Positions 63,734-64,000 of a stretch of 64,000 bases of DNA are shown one piece after another. A program made the position numbers and the translations under genes. The notes below the pieces were generated by a model, which had not been told where the DNA came from, searched no databases, and saw nothing but the letters and a program-made list of their open reading frames with translations. The DNA comes from Rhizobium etli 8C-3. Its GTDB lineage: Bacteria; Pseudomonadota; Alphaproteobacteria; Rhizobiales; Rhizobiaceae. Within the stretch, counting starts at the first letter, position 1. Each line of letters begins with the position of its first letter. Location: the NCBI RefSeq assembly GCF_001908375.1, contig NZ_CP017241.1, forward strand, positions 747,001-811,000, written 5' to 3'.

Positions 63734-64000
63734 ACGTAATGCACCTGCTTGTCCTGAATGCGATATTGCAGAAACATCAGCACGACGAGGATGGCGAGGA
63801 AGACGACTGTCATGGCGGAGGCATAACCGACGCGCAGGTACACGAAGCCCTCCTGGTAGATCGTGTAGAGCAGCACTTCAGACGCCTTGTTCGGTCCGCC
63901 TTCGGTGAGCGTCTTGACCGTTTCGAACACCTTGACCGAGTTAACGACGCTGACCGTGGTGACGAAGAGCGTGGTCGGCCCGAGCATCGGCCACGTGACC
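63730..64000 (-). CDS. CUT1-family ABC permease (UgpA-like), 5' end outside window
   Basis: Only the C-terminal 89 codons are inside the window: LFVTTVSVVNSVKVFETVKT, LTEGGPNKASEVLLYTIYQE and the last helix MTVVFLAILVVLMFLQYRI. The VFETVKTLTEGGP stretch is characteristic of UgpA/MalF-type permeases. It overlaps the next permease by 4 bases. The ATPase gene of the system is probably upstream, beyond the edge. Confidence 0.9.
   Translation of the reverse strand, partial: VTWPMLGPTTLFVTTVSVVNSVKVFETVKTLTEGGPNKASEVLLYTIYQEGFVYLRVGYASAMTVVFLAILVVLMFLQYRIQDKQVHYV

Overview
The window looks like chromosomal DNA of an alphaproteobacterium of the Rhizobiaceae (Rhizobium/Agrobacterium/Sinorhizobium type). 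The evidence is a RirA-type iron regulator with its three cysteines, a tRNA-His with the alphaproteobacterial A73 and no encoded G-1, a phasin, a PdhS/PleC-like kinase, many ABC importers with periplasmic binding proteins, and a high-GC codon style. The species cannot be named from sequence reading alone.

Layout. 0-2.8 kb: 5' part of isocitrate lyase (aceA, minus strand), divergent from an ScfR/RamB-type acyl-CoA-responsive regulator; the shared intergenic region carries three TTTACAAA/TTTGTAAA half-sites. 2.9-6.9 kb: putrescine-type ABC importer potFGHI. 7-11 kb: AsmA-family protein divergent from acetoacetyl-CoA synthetase. 11-15.4 kb: a 1188-residue PAS histidine kinase divergent from a phasin gene with PhaR-like operators. 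15.5-16.8 kb: tRNA-His, a small XRE regulator, a DUF4174 protein and a 58-residue proline-rich peptide. 16.8-19.7 kb: LysR regulator, ABM-domain protein and methylmalonate-semialdehyde dehydrogenase. 20.4-20.9 kb: rirA with an Irr-type box. 21.3-27.4 kb: dppABCDF peptide importer with gluconokinase as last gene. 27.4-30.3 kb: DadA-like oxidase, then a translationally coupled type III polyketide synthase/ICMT-family methyltransferase pair. 30.5-33.3 kb: TPR protein, ECF sigma, anti-sigma and small membrane proteins. 33.5-36.4 kb: ABC-F ATPase and peptidase T.

36.6-52.2 kb is more accessory in character: a class III nucleotide cyclase, two SRPBCC proteins (one with an ArsR partner), a DUF899 protein with a small membrane protein, a TPR/HTH regulator, a beta-propeller protein, a methanethiol-oxidase-like gene, degenerate fragments, and a four-gene signalling cluster. 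That cluster is a LivK-like binding protein with no transporter, a TorS-like hybrid kinase, a lone receiver and a receiver-adenylyl cyclase fusion. It is the best candidate here for an undescribed system: a periplasmic ligand read by a phosphorelay and converted to cAMP.

52.7-59.6 kb is a catabolic island: GntR regulator, 5-dehydro-4-deoxyglucarate dehydratase (kdgD), and a peptide/opine-type ABC importer whose two ATPases are fused. A frameshifted Doc/Fic toxin remnant follows. The window ends with a LacI regulator convergent with a UgpB/E/A-like sugar or glycerol-phosphate importer that runs off the right edge.

Metabolic theme: much of the left half handles acyl-CoA, acetoacetate and polyhydroxybutyrate carbon (aceA, ScfR, aacS, phasin, mmsA), while the rest is nutrient import with dedicated local regulators, as in a soil or root-associated heterotroph.
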